Shown: one piece after another, positions 39,271-64,000 of the stretch
Position numbering within the stretch: the stretch's first letter is position 1
Layout: each line of letters opens with the position of its first letter
DNA from: Zhengitettix transpicula
Lineage: Eukaryota; Arthropoda; Insecta; Orthoptera; Tetrigidae
Length of the DNA: 64,000 nucleotides
NCBI GenBank assembly: GCA_037074705.1
Contig: CM073590.1
Coordinates: 44,423,895 to 44,487,894, forward strand
Reading direction: 5' to 3'
The notes under the pieces: generated by a model
The model's database searches: none
The model's input: the letters and a program-made list of their open reading frames with translations, nothing else
Told to the model about the DNA's origin: nothing
Program-made: the position numbers and the translations under genes

Positions 39271-42200
39271 GTGTGTGTGTGTGTATAATTATTCAGTTAT
39301 TTTTCCAGTGTTGTGACTTTTGAAGCAGATCACATATGGTAAATAAATTGATCAATACAGGATGGTCAATATTTTATGCCAGTCCACTATCAAAATTTAC
39401 ACAACCACACACAAACAATATAGCCTATATTTCTTCTCATTTTCATTGTTGCCATACAATGTGTCTGTCATTGAGAGTTGTATTTGTCAATTTTAATTGA
39501 GTAATAGTTATGTTTTCTTCCATAAATTATAAATAGTAACCTTCTTTAGCTTTCCTACTTTTTCTTGGAATAAAACATAATGATGTATGAATGTGATGGG
39601 TTGTAGTGTGGTTAAATAAAAAAGAATGTTAGTCTCAGTTATTGAAAGAAATTGTTATCACCGATGAAAATGATTATTTTAATTATTTTAGAATTGATAG
39701 AGGTTAATTTGATAAACTGTTATCAAGTGCTGAACCTTACATAAAGCGTCAGGATTCGACCAAGTGACATGCTCTGGCCATCAAAGAGAAAAACTATGAT
39801 ATCTCACAACTGGTAGTACCCCTGTAGGTGTATAGGCCTACATATTACCGCACAAAATGTCGGGTATTTTATTTTATTTTTTATAACTTGTATATGTTGT
39901 GGCAATTAGTGAAAAATCAAGTTTTCCAGAACGAAAGGCCTCTGAAAAAATTTCGGAGGCCTAAAACCCTCGAAAGTGTGCACCTCTTTTCAGATTTTCG
40001 CCAAAGCATTATATTGAAAATAATGTAATAAATAGTAGAGCATAAAATTCTTCATCAAATGGTGTATTTGAGTACGAAATTTTGTTCGAACAAAGTGGTA
40101 GAAATCGTTCGTAAAATTTACATTTTACGTCATTTTCGAAAGAATGCAGTTTGTCATATTATTTCTAGTTCTGATACCTCCAAAATATCTAAAAAAAATA
40201 CAGTTATTTGTCATCGAAGAAAAGTTTTAGACAATTTAATTCTCTTTGCAATTTATGGTTTGGTTTCAAGAATCCATTGAGAATGGCCGGAAATAAACCC
40301 ATTTTGTTGGCTGTATAGCGCCAGACCAGTTGAGCTAATATTATGGCGCAGAGGATGGGAGTGACGATTACATACGTGAGGGTGAAACTTGACTTTCGCA
40401 TAGCATATTAAAACGGTTAAGAGTATTGTTTTTCTAAGAGGAATAAAGAGTCCTGCGTTTATATGAGTATCTATAATCTTTTGCAAGGAAGAAAGAATAG
40501 CAATAGGAACTGGGTACTCGAGTCCGAGTACTTATGCTACTCTATCCACAATTTTCTGTGAGGTATCCTTTATCAAACTTGAAACTTGTCCCATATCCTG
40601 ATCAAATGAAAGGAAAAGGTTAGGCTAATTAATTATTTAGGAAAAAGTTTAAGTGACAAAGATAGAATGAACAAAATAATAAGACAAAAGTGTAAACAAA
40701 AATTTGTTTGTGAATTTAAGTTAAAGCTTTGTAAATAAGTGATCACTGTCAAATGATTATGTAGAAAAAGTTTATTGTTGTAAATTGTCAAAAGAATGAA
40801 AGAAAGGTTTCAGAATCAGAAAGAAAGTCATGTACATTCAAGAGAGCAGCAAAAGAATGTAATTCCTAAAAATAGAGTTAAATTGTCAAAATCCAATGAA
40901 CAGTGTTTTAAGTAAAGTGTAAAAAAATAAAGCTTTTGTATGTGGGGAAAACATGATATATGCCACAAAATACAGAAGAAATGATGGATATATGTGTAAG
41001 CATACAGTGGGTGATGTTGGCAGTCCACGTGTTCTGTGATTTTGTTAAGATAATTCTAATGTGGGTAGTATGTTTCACAAAGTGAACAGTGTAAGGCAAA
41101 CAGCTGTTGATTTGTGTCAAACTAGTTATAGAGACCAAGATGGATGTGATAGATATTGTAGAAAAAAGTTTAGAACCGAATACTGATAAGTGTGTTGAAT
41201 AATTTAAGGGTCAACATCTATTAAAGTATTGTCATGTAAATATTCCTTGGAATCCGTTGGGGAAGATTTGGCAATTAGTTGTGTATTTGACACACTACTG
41301 TACAAAGGATTTCTTTTTAAATTATTTAGAGCATTAAATATAAGTTTACTTATGGTATGTAACCATGTTTTTAATTATGTTAAGTCTGAGTTTTGGTTAA
41401 GGTAACTGTTTTAACACTGGATTAATGATGTTCCATACATTTTATGTCAGGCAATCAAATGTTGATACAGCTAATCAGCTGATGCTATGTAACATGGATT
41501 GTAAAGTTAATACAATAATGTTGAAGTAGTAAAATAATTTATTAGAAAAAAAATGGAAAATGTTGCTGAAAGCTTGTGTTATATTAATTCTCAGGTTGTG
41601 TATACCAACAACTGAGTGAAATGTGAAGTCAGAAATTTCTGTTAACATGAAGAAGATCCAAGGTTCTTGTGATCATGACAATTTGCACGACACGTTCCAT
41701 TGTTGTGATATTTGTTTGGCGACGGGAGTGTAAGAATGTGTCACCCAGAGTGCTGTATTGTAGATATGCCTGTAGAGACCTGCTTGACTTTCTGAACTAG
41801 GCTCAGCCTTGAGTAGACATCCACATAAAGTTCTACTGAAAAATCATGTGTATGATGTAAACCACACCCTGCAGAAAATTGTTATCTCATCGCTCGTTCA
41901 TTTCAAGTTTATGAAACAGTAACTTGTGATTCTGTAAAGATTTATTTACACAAAATTATTGTTTCGAGAGAAGATTCGCACAAGTATTTATGAAGGATGA
42001 GCATAGCTGGCAATAGACATTTACATTTAGGCTCTATACAGAGGGGTTTATTATAGTCTCCAAGTCTCTGGTAAGAGCTTGTTATGACAGGATCTCAAAC
42101 CTGCCTTGCAAAGAGCAAGCAAGATCAATGAGTTTTCTGTTTTGGAAGTGCAAATAAATTAAAGCAATGTCATGAGAATACTGTTAATGATTCAAAATTA

Positions 42201-43505
42201 ATAAATTTGTTGAGTTAAACAAAAGTTTTGGTAGTTTTATTAATAAAAATTATCTGGCACTCCTTTAAATATTTGAGCAACAAGATCTTTGAGAGGACTA
42301 AGCCAAATTGTGATGTTGTATATAAGTTTGTCACATTATATTGTCACAACATGGAACCTTTAATGTTACATTTTGTCGCAGAAATGTGGGCCGTAATCTT
42401 ATTTATTAAAATATATATTATGATTGTTTATGCATGTGTTTCCAGTATTTATTAGAACCTTTAGTTTGCCATGGACATCCCTTGAGATAGAAAATTAGTG
42501 GCCTGGTGGGGTGTCTATTGTTTACAGTTAATAGTTAGCCATGTGCTAGTCAAAACTCCATGACAAGTTGGTGCATGCAATGTAACTTCTTTCTTCTGAA
42601 GAAGGAGGTTAACACATCCAAAAATTTGAAGAAGTTCCTCCAGCCCTTAGTGGGAATGCTGAGATTCGGTTTTAGGTAACCCCCCCCCCCCATCTTTCTC
42701 TTTCCTTAAAAATAATTTGATTTATTTTGACAATGTCACATCCTTACTTTTTATATATAGAATTTAGTCAATATGCTAATTATGATATGTTAAAACAATT
42801 CCAAAATAACACCTGAAAATATATATGTACAAAACAAAGGAGAAAACAAGAATAATGCAGTTAGTATGAAAGGTAAGGCACACTTTTTAAATTAATTTTT
42901 TGTCCTTTCTGCAGCGTCATCATTTAGAAAATAACAATTCTATGGAAACTAAATTATCTTCACGTTTAATTGATCAGCATTTAAATGATAACTACAAATC
43001 ATAACTTCAATTACTTAGTACTTAGTAGAGTCCTGACAACATTATTTATGTCTAATTGCAATGTATTTAAAAATCAACAAAACATTTTAATACTATCATA
43101 TTTGTGCTAATATTAAAGTTTTGTACAGAAATATTTACCTGTCTGTTCCCTTGTATAAAAACATTGACATACGATAAATCTGAGCAGCTGATGTTACAAA
43201 TAATACGACACCCACAAAAATGGCATAGTTACAATATGCTTGTGATGCCCAACTGACTTGAAATTGGCCATCCTCCTCTTGCCAGGTTCCAGTTGAAAAC
43301 AGCAGACAGTGACCTCTGAAAATAAGGACTTCATATAAACTTGGAAATTGAATAACATTCAAGTACTCAAATCAGTGCTAATTCTATATAATTACCGAAA
43401 TTCATCTTGATGCATACTCATGGGAACAGTTATGCATAATGAAAGAATAAGAGCAATGGCGTAGCCAGCTATTTGACTAAGTAAGATAATATTTGATAAA
43501 GCCAT
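9926..43505 (-). CDS. TMEM179: TMEM179-family membrane protein, complete, four exons
   Basis: Exons on the minus strand are 43505-43396, 43315-43139, 21541-21413 and 10235-9926. All have GT/AG borders and consistent phase; the total is 726 nt, or 241 residues plus stop, close to the roughly 230-residue vertebrate family members. Four hydrophobic segments are visible at about residues 8-28, 66-84, 109-129 and 168-188. Family landmarks are RGHCLLF after the first segment, the WCED end of the third, and AQFGAWASW before the fourth. The molecular role of TMEM179 proteins is poorly known; it is a predicted four-pass membrane protein of the nervous system in vertebrates. Introns are 80 bp, 21,597 bp and 11,177 bp, and the two long ones are filled with transposons. 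An AATAAA overlaps the region just after the stop (9921-9927 on the complement). The family call rests on recalled conservation, not an alignment. Confidence 0.87.
10386..10452. repeat. (AC)n(AT)n microsatellite
   Basis: About 23 bp of AC followed by about 43 bp of AT, directly abutting a foldback element at 10453. Confidence 0.95.
10453..10560. mobile_element. Foldback element F1, internally deleted copy
   Basis: Begins ttggtatggaaag and contains gataggttgtggcttacctg, then jumps to the opposite arm end (ccaatatttttgacaattctt). It matches the 58165-58509 element with the hairpin centre removed. Confidence 0.7.
10577..10796. mobile_element. Foldback element F1, second copy
   Basis: Left terminus gtaagaatgtgacattgtc, right terminus gacaatgttatatccttac: these are inverted copies. 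The centre carries ggaggctgagagcctcc (a short palindrome) and the right arm carries tttcaggtaagcc. It is followed by an AT/AC microsatellite at 10806-10829. The junction with the previous copy (10549-10585) is itself nearly palindromic. Confidence 0.75.
10831..11030. mobile_element. Foldback/MITE-like element F2
   Basis: Inverted terminal arms of about 45 bp begin ttagataggtaagag on the left; the right end is the reverse complement with some changes (ends cctatctaa). The core contains aggctctcaaaaatttg. No coding capacity. It directly follows an AC run and is followed by tatatata. A relative lies at 18737-18930. Confidence 0.7.
11780..12810 (-). mobile_element. mariner element remnant with broken transposase
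   Basis: The minus strand encodes a mariner transposase in pieces at 12808-12308, 12249-11989 and 11979-11788. It starts with the HTH region ([16 protein letters not shown]), has [17 protein letters not shown], then the second catalytic Asp in HHDNAPCHT, and ends EGDEIDLEE. The frame shifts at least twice in the N-terminal half, the first catalytic site reads ITGYE instead of the usual ITGDE, and the third Asp region is out of frame at the 11979/11989 junction. It is inactive. Terminal repeats were not identified with certainty. Confidence 0.85.
12856..13029. repeat. Nested palindrome
   Basis: Outer arms 12856-12891 and 12993-13029 are inverted copies (caatatattgttctcggagc and its complement). 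Inner arms 12890-12909 and 12931-12950 (catcttctaggcgaagtgtc) pair perfectly. The right side has 42 extra bases between inner and outer arms, containing a cgac...gtcg stem followed by gaaac. This is probably the terminal part of a retroelement of which only the ends remain. Confidence 0.8.
13030..14545. other. Intronic sequence with degraded repeats, no gene
   Basis: A repeat of the cttgaaaatttg type lies at about 13680-14045, with gacacccaacaac at 13695 and ttgttgggtgccaa at 13868 as inverted partners. Nothing codes. Confidence 0.45.
14546..17560 (-). mobile_element. RTE-type non-LTR retrotransposon, degenerate
   Basis: The minus strand reads endonuclease then reverse transcriptase in order, about 3 kb, the usual size for RTE elements. 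Endonuclease: [14 protein letters not shown] and ALQEIRW near 17290-17420, [10 protein letters not shown] at about 17000. [18 protein letters not shown] at 15965-16020, [13 protein letters not shown] and [12 protein letters not shown] near 15590-15730, [11 protein letters not shown] near 15450. The catalytic box reads YAEM instead of YADD. The C-terminal part has YRCLG near 15175 and [12 protein letters not shown] near 14770. There are several stops and frameshifts. The clade call (RTE) is from these motifs only. Confidence 0.85.
17561..18340. other. Intronic, no recognisable feature
   Basis: Includes the likely 5' end of the RTE copy (to about 17600). The rest is unique-looking AT-rich sequence. 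Confidence 0.4.
18341..18388 (-). other. Hammerhead-like core motif (weak)
   Basis: The complement reads cttgatgataac ... gctgaaacatcgttcc, the CUGAUGA...GAAAC arrangement of hammerhead ribozymes found in Penelope-like elements and retrozymes. Stem II is poor. It is an inverted relative of 19609-19649. Confidence 0.25.
18737..18930. mobile_element. Foldback/MITE-like element F2, second copy
   Basis: Left end gattggtaagagagacagc, right end gtctttcctatctaatgtg, inverted partners as in 10831-11030. The core holds ggtcctcaaaaatttgaa. Confidence 0.65.
18985..19133. repeat. Hairpin-forming inverted repeat
   Basis: Arms of about 55 bp (left starts atgacttaccctgtcatc, right ends gatgacagcaagtcat) separated by about 40 bp. 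Pairing is high but imperfect. It has the look of a small foldback MITE. Confidence 0.7.
19134..20454. other. Intronic repeats, no gene
   Basis: A + strand hammerhead-like motif lies at 19609-19649 (cctgatgacatg ... ctgaaacatcg). A repeat F3 lies near 19875-20130 (ttcttcagatgccaagaa, ctgtatttggctgtcttt); relatives are at about 33885-34080, 52180-52300 and 13715-13740. Confidence 0.4.
19609..19649 (+). other. Hammerhead-like core motif (weak)
   Basis: CCTGATGA at 19609-19616 and GAAAC at 19636-19640 match the two conserved boxes. Only about three pairs can form stem II. Such boxes recur in tails of Penelope-like elements; remnants of that type may lie at 22040-22400. Confidence 0.3.
20455..21000 (-). 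pseudogene. mariner-like transposase remnant
   Basis: On the minus strand mariner N-terminal features can be read across stops and shifts: CSGQPDET, the HTH-like [29 protein letters not shown], and near 20475 [13 protein letters not shown]. The first catalytic box is not intact. It is a different lineage from the 11780-12810 element. The right half of the gene is missing. Confidence 0.7.
21413..21541 (-). CDS. TMEM179: TMEM179 exon 3
   Basis: A 129-bp exon stranded between two large introns. It encodes residues 96-138 plus two bases, with membrane segment 3 ending in WCED. Acceptor aacatttcag, donor CCATC|gtaagt. It would be missed easily by gene finders because the nearest other exons are 11 and 21 kb away. 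Confidence 0.85.
21602..21765. mobile_element. Foldback element F1, one arm
   Basis: Starts taaggatgtgacattttc, then ggtatgaaaataaaagagag and cgtacctgaaat, and ends in the gcctccttcctcagg centre. The opposite arm is absent. It lies 60 bp upstream, on the TMEM179 strand, of exon 3. Confidence 0.65.
22040..22400 (+). pseudogene. Possible Penelope-like element C-terminus (GIY-YIG region)
   Basis: Across frames one can read a CP...[13 protein letters not shown] stretch followed by [11 protein letters not shown] and IHWPNKI, resembling the zinc-ligand linker and the decayed start of a Penelope-type GIY-YIG endonuclease. It is badly degraded. A shorter relative is at 44705-44900. The alternative is an unrelated repeat. 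Confidence 0.4.
22484..22790 (+). mobile_element. LTR end with primer-binding site
   Basis: A region of higher GC ends ...gataaaataacc and is followed at 22761 by TGGCGCCCAAG, a tRNA-Lys-type primer-binding site start. The left edge of the LTR is uncertain. Confidence 0.5.
22786..23046 (+). CDS. Unidentified 86-aa frame after a primer-binding site
   Basis: An open frame of 86 codons starts about 15 bp after the primer-binding site at 22761, where a gag leader would lie. The protein has a hydrophobic centre ([14 protein letters not shown]) and [16 protein letters not shown]. It is not recognised as gag or any host domain. It could be a remnant of an unusual retroelement protein or a chance frame; base composition is more balanced than its surroundings. 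Confidence 0.3.
   Translation: MIRARMLGTEIILHHGNKESAKQLFEQKLVGKRNDYYNIITLQSIAFTFVGILCAAPEIDGVRRVGVAIANFLQEELKLCGASNLE
23118..24224. mobile_element. Solo LTR A, 1,107 bp
   Basis: Starts TGTAATAACC and ends GTATTACA, so the short TG...CA inverted ends are present (TGTAATA/TATTACA). It is flanked on both sides by atat, a 4-bp target duplication inside an AT run. There is no internal coding region. Confidence 0.8.
24225..24890 (+). mobile_element. AT run, LTR edge, primer-binding site and leader
   Basis: An (AT) run at 24225-24258, then an LTR tail and TGGCGCCC at 24344-24351, then an untranslated leader-like stretch of higher GC. The junction text ttatctggcgccc and the following gagaggact recur in decayed form at 42251-42301. 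Confidence 0.5.
24890..25217 (+). pseudogene. mariner transposase 3' fragment
   Basis: Same family as 11780-12810 but on the + strand. It reads [17 protein letters not shown], then [20 protein letters not shown] with the third catalytic Asp, [19 protein letters not shown], and ends at the EGDEIDLE equivalent. Only the C-terminal third remains, with at least two shifts. Confidence 0.85.
25300..25800 (+). pseudogene. BEL/Pao pol fragment, A17-like region to RNase H start
   Basis: Broken frames read [45 protein letters not shown] and [16 protein letters not shown]. This is the order seen in BEL/Pao polyproteins between the reverse transcriptase and RNase H (the Pao 'peptidase A17' family region). 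Several shifts and stops. It continues at 26457 after an insertion. Confidence 0.75.
25801..26456 (+). mobile_element. Insertion in BEL/Pao pol, LTR-like with primer-binding site
   Basis: It separates the BEL/Pao coding pieces at 25800 and 26457. It is GC-richer (agacaatggcggggtgg). Near its right end a 23-bp palindrome (26414-26436, arms cctgcaagaa/ttcttgcagg) abuts TGGCGCCCAAC at 26437. The left boundary is not exact. Confidence 0.5.
26457..27802 (+). pseudogene. BEL/Pao pol fragment, RNase H to integrase
   Basis: Continues in broken frames: [41 protein letters not shown] (RNase H end), [15 protein letters not shown] (integrase zinc-binding lead), then [19 protein letters not shown] with the first integrase Asp and [17 protein letters not shown]. 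The second Asp box (DNGTNF) is present only in another frame at about 27758, so a small deletion lies near 27755. The sequence is cut at 27803 by a foldback element. Confidence 0.8.
27803..28087. mobile_element. Foldback element inserted in BEL/Pao integrase
   Basis: Arms of about 85-90 bp at 27803-27893 and 28005-28087 are inverted copies (tgttaattacttattgtaat and complement; ttctttggaaagtagtta and complement). The spacer of about 110 bp has no coding capacity. Imperfections are few, so the insertion is younger than its host copy. Confidence 0.8.
28088..29029 (+). mobile_element. LTR/leader-like sequence
   Basis: Follows a PBS-like tail (ttcgcgcccaatt at about 28148). It is GC-richer with a tRNA-leader-like purine-rich stretch; nothing codes. 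Family is unclear. Confidence 0.4.
29030..29247 (+). pseudogene. Ty3/gypsy pol, integrase C-terminal fragment (part 1)
   Basis: Reads [28 protein letters not shown] and [11 protein letters not shown] with one stop, typical of the region after the gypsy integrase core. Interrupted by the LTR at 29252. Confidence 0.75.
29252..30040. mobile_element. Solo LTR B, 789 bp
   Basis: Starts TGTAGTAATTAG, ends TTATGACA, flanked by atat on each side. It splits gypsy pol text that resumes at 30062. It contains cccatttatcaaacccagt, also seen in LTR E at 37448. No open frame of note. Confidence 0.8.
30062..30372 (+). pseudogene. Ty3/gypsy pol, integrase C-terminal fragment (part 2)
   Basis: Reads [30 protein letters not shown] and FSVDRLKPA, then a Pro-rich tail and a stop. 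It fits directly after part 1 at 29247, showing that LTR B jumped into an existing gypsy copy. Confidence 0.75.
30440..31520 (+). pseudogene. Tigger/TIGD1-like DDE transposase pseudogene
   Basis: Pogo/Tigger superfamily (CENP-B type DNA-binding plus DDE). Across frames: [24 protein letters not shown] and [18 protein letters not shown] (DNA-binding half); [13 protein letters not shown] with the first Asp; [17 protein letters not shown] and [26 protein letters not shown] with the second Asp. The Gln/Glu-rich end lies at 31270-31480. Frameshifts near 31130 and 31210 and stops upstream make it non-functional. Confidence 0.85.
31600..32085 (+). pseudogene. Ty3/gypsy pol, RNase H end to integrase N-terminus
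   Basis: Reads [19 protein letters not shown] (RNase H end), [14 protein letters not shown], then [25 protein letters not shown] and [10 protein letters not shown] (integrase start). It lies downstream of an integrase C-terminus at 29030-30372, so it belongs to a separate or rearranged copy. Confidence 0.75.
32152..33709. mobile_element. Solo LTR C, 1,558 bp
   Basis: Starts TGTAATGCATTT, ends GTTATTACA, with atat on both sides within AT runs. The centre (32930-33110) has imperfect repeats of gtgcaggacgcatcgaagag (32945 and 33073) separated by gttagcg/gggagag units. No coding. Confidence 0.8.
33710..34619. other. AT run and degraded repeats, no gene
   Basis: Includes an F3-type repeat at about 33885-34080 (ttctttcttcaggagctaagaa) and a duplicated motif cagattatattaaataatct at 34292 and 34343. 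Confidence 0.5.
34620..35130 (+). pseudogene. Ty3/gypsy pol, integrase C-terminal fragment
   Basis: Broken frames give [38 protein letters not shown], then [29 protein letters not shown] and a stop. It is the same pol region as 29030-30372 but a divergent copy. Confidence 0.6.
35477..36629. mobile_element. Solo LTR D, 1,153 bp
   Basis: Starts TGTGGTGATAACC after atat and ends AATAAAACA before atatat. It carries a 33-bp minisatellite at 35732-35885. Separated from LTR E only by atatat. Confidence 0.7.
35732..35885 (+). repeat. 33-bp tandem repeat inside LTR D
   Basis: Units begin at 35732, 35765, 35798, 35831 and a partial at 35864, each reading cagcctgcgtattaaagg. The frame is open through the array ([10 protein letters not shown] repeated), a product of the 33-bp (11-codon) period, not evidence of a gene. 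Confidence 0.9.
36636..37478. mobile_element. LTR E, related to LTR B, right end lost
   Basis: Starts TGTAGTAATTGGTAATTAA right after atatat, matching LTR B for most of its length (gagacctgggcggccgtaag; catttatcaaacccag). The match stops at about 37478 (ccctgagata), where other LTR-like sequence begins. Confidence 0.75.
37479..38340 (+). mobile_element. LTR-like sequence F
   Basis: Non-coding sequence that leads directly into a series of primer-binding-site look-alikes at 38344. It is assigned as an LTR only by that position. Confidence 0.4.
38344..38609 (+). repeat. Tandem array of five tRNA-Lys PBS-like units
   Basis: Five units 50-70 bp apart at about 38344, 38395, 38447, 38515 and 38583. 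The last reads TTTTGGAGCCCAACGTGGGG, very near the primer-binding site complementary to tRNA-Lys(CTT) (TGGCGCCCAACGTGGGG). Others read ttggtgcctcaacttggg, ttttgacacctcaacgtgg and ttggcacctcaaagtgtgg. Each is preceded by a tacattt or similar LTR-end-like string. Confidence 0.75.
38680..39140. repeat. Modular interspersed repeat
   Basis: Two to three internal modules of about 170 bp (aggggctgaactacaactt ... gaattaaac ... gacatc) ending at an AT/GT run. The same modules occur at 47260-47730. Non-coding; resembles repeats common in arthropod genomes. Confidence 0.6.
39203..39285. repeat. (AT)n(GT)n microsatellite
   Basis: About 35 bp of AT then about 45 bp of GT with one gc interruption. Confidence 0.95.
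39286..42590. other. Intronic, no recognisable gene
   Basis: A decayed LTR-plus-PBS junction may lie at 42230-42310 (ttatctggcactcc, gagaggactaag), matching 24340-24375. The rest, including 40060-40500, shows no known domain. Confidence 0.4.
42594..42753. mobile_element. Foldback element F1, right arm copy
   Basis: Contains gaagaaggagg, aaaaatttgaagaa, ggttttaggtaac, a 12-bp C run, then gacaatgtcacatccttac as the terminus. Confidence 0.6.
43139..43315 (-). CDS. TMEM179: TMEM179 exon 2
   Basis: Encodes residues 37-95 plus two bases. It has the short extracytoplasmic loop with the conserved RGHCLLF and GTW residues, and membrane segment 2. The acceptor is cttattttcag and the donor ACAG|gtaaat opens the 21.6-kb intron. 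Confidence 0.87.
43396..43505 (-). CDS. TMEM179: TMEM179 exon 1
   Basis: Encodes residues 1-36 plus two bases: Met start, then the first membrane segment ([17 protein letters not shown]). It ends TTTCG|gtaatt and joins exon 2 to restore Arg37 across an 80-bp intron. Confidence 0.85.
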
Positions 43506-44173
43506 TCCTAATGAGAATCAACAAATACAGGCGTTATCTAAGAAAGTAAATGTGATTCGGTCGAGTTTTCGTGCACCTAGCTTACCCAGACAGCATAGCT
43601 AAGTTAATCACTTATGAACTATTATACTAAATGACATTTCGTCAACATGAAAGTGAACAAAGTAACCAAGAATACTAGGAAGTTTGACTCATAAATGCGA
43701 TAATACAAACTCAAAGGATCGAGTGAATCCACTAACAAACACAACACCTGACAGTTCCACACAAGCCGTTAATGCTACAGATATGCAATTCTGATGGACT
43801 TCGTTTGTTTCGACCAAAAAAAAAAAACCGCAATACTGACCCGGATGACAGTTAACACGTCCTCAACTGTAAATCGAAGCGTGTTCTACATATATATTTT
43901 AAGTATTAGTAAAACATTATAACTACGCATAATTTGTACTCACTATGTTAGTGTGGATAATATTGACGCAGGGTTGGTGAAACTGTTTAAAGTGTATTTA
44001 TATCTACGACGTTAAGTTCCATGGCCTCCCCAGAATTGCCATTGTCCCAAACAAATGACGTCATAAAGACAAACACTGAAATGTGAGGTATATGAATGAA
44101 ACGTACTGGTTTGTGTTTCGCGTATAGTTTCATGTTTGTCACACCAAAAACATATGAGTATTGATAAGTAACA
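43506..44173. promoter_or_regulatory. Head-to-head intergenic region, probable bidirectional promoter
   Basis: The 668 bp between the TMEM179 start (minus) and the ATG2 start (plus) contains the 5' UTRs and core promoters of both. It is slightly richer in CG dinucleotides than the introns (gtcgagttttcgtg at 43560). No clear TATA box is placed correctly. No transposon is seen here. Confidence 0.55.

Positions 44174-64000
<19,827 letters not shown>

Noticed and set aside
40059..40280. Host gene exon in TMEM179 intron 2
   Set aside because: Open frame is AT-rich, without domain or splice signals in phase with TMEM179.

Overview
The window is nuclear DNA of an insect with a large, AT-rich, repeat-dense genome. 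The evidence is a ZAD-C2H2 zinc-finger gene (a family largely confined to arthropods), GT/AG-spliced genes with introns of up to about 21.6 kb, mariner, RTE, BEL/Pao, Ty3/gypsy and Tigger-like fossils, and long microsatellites. No species can be named from sequence alone; a polyneopteran or hemipteran genome would fit the intron and repeat sizes (inference).

Three host genes can be reconstructed exon by exon. (1) 678-5931 (+): a complete six-exon ZAD zinc-finger gene, predicted 694 aa, with ten C2H2 fingers. (2) 9926-43505 (-): a complete four-exon TMEM179-family gene, predicted 241 aa with four membrane segments, stretched over 33.6 kb by two large introns. (3) 44174 to beyond 64000 (+): the first four exons (197 residues) of ATG2, the autophagy lipid-transfer protein. 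TMEM179 and ATG2 are head to head, with start codons 668 bp apart, so they probably share a bidirectional promoter.

Almost everything else is intronic or intergenic repeat. TMEM179 intron 3 (10236-21412) holds foldback elements, a mariner copy, an RTE-type LINE, hammerhead-like motifs and a second mariner. TMEM179 intron 2 (21542-43138) contains a nested retroelement block at about 22.5-38.7 kb: at least five LTRs in ATAT targets, BEL/Pao and gypsy pol remnants, a Tigger/TIGD1-like pseudogene, foldback palindromes and a tandem set of tRNA-Lys-type primer-binding-site look-alikes. ATG2 introns hold a modular repeat, a tRNA-like sequence inside a short inverted-repeat unit, a mariner with terminal repeats, and a (CA)n tract of 5,460 bp that runs off the window end.

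The most interesting unexplained pattern is a family of short foldback elements (at least eight copies). They sit next to AT/AC microsatellites, including the giant CA tract, and carry in their arms a TTTCAG|GTAAGC motif, which has the form of a zero-length exon (recursive-splice ratchet point). All coordinates come from reading the sequence; no alignment or database search was run.
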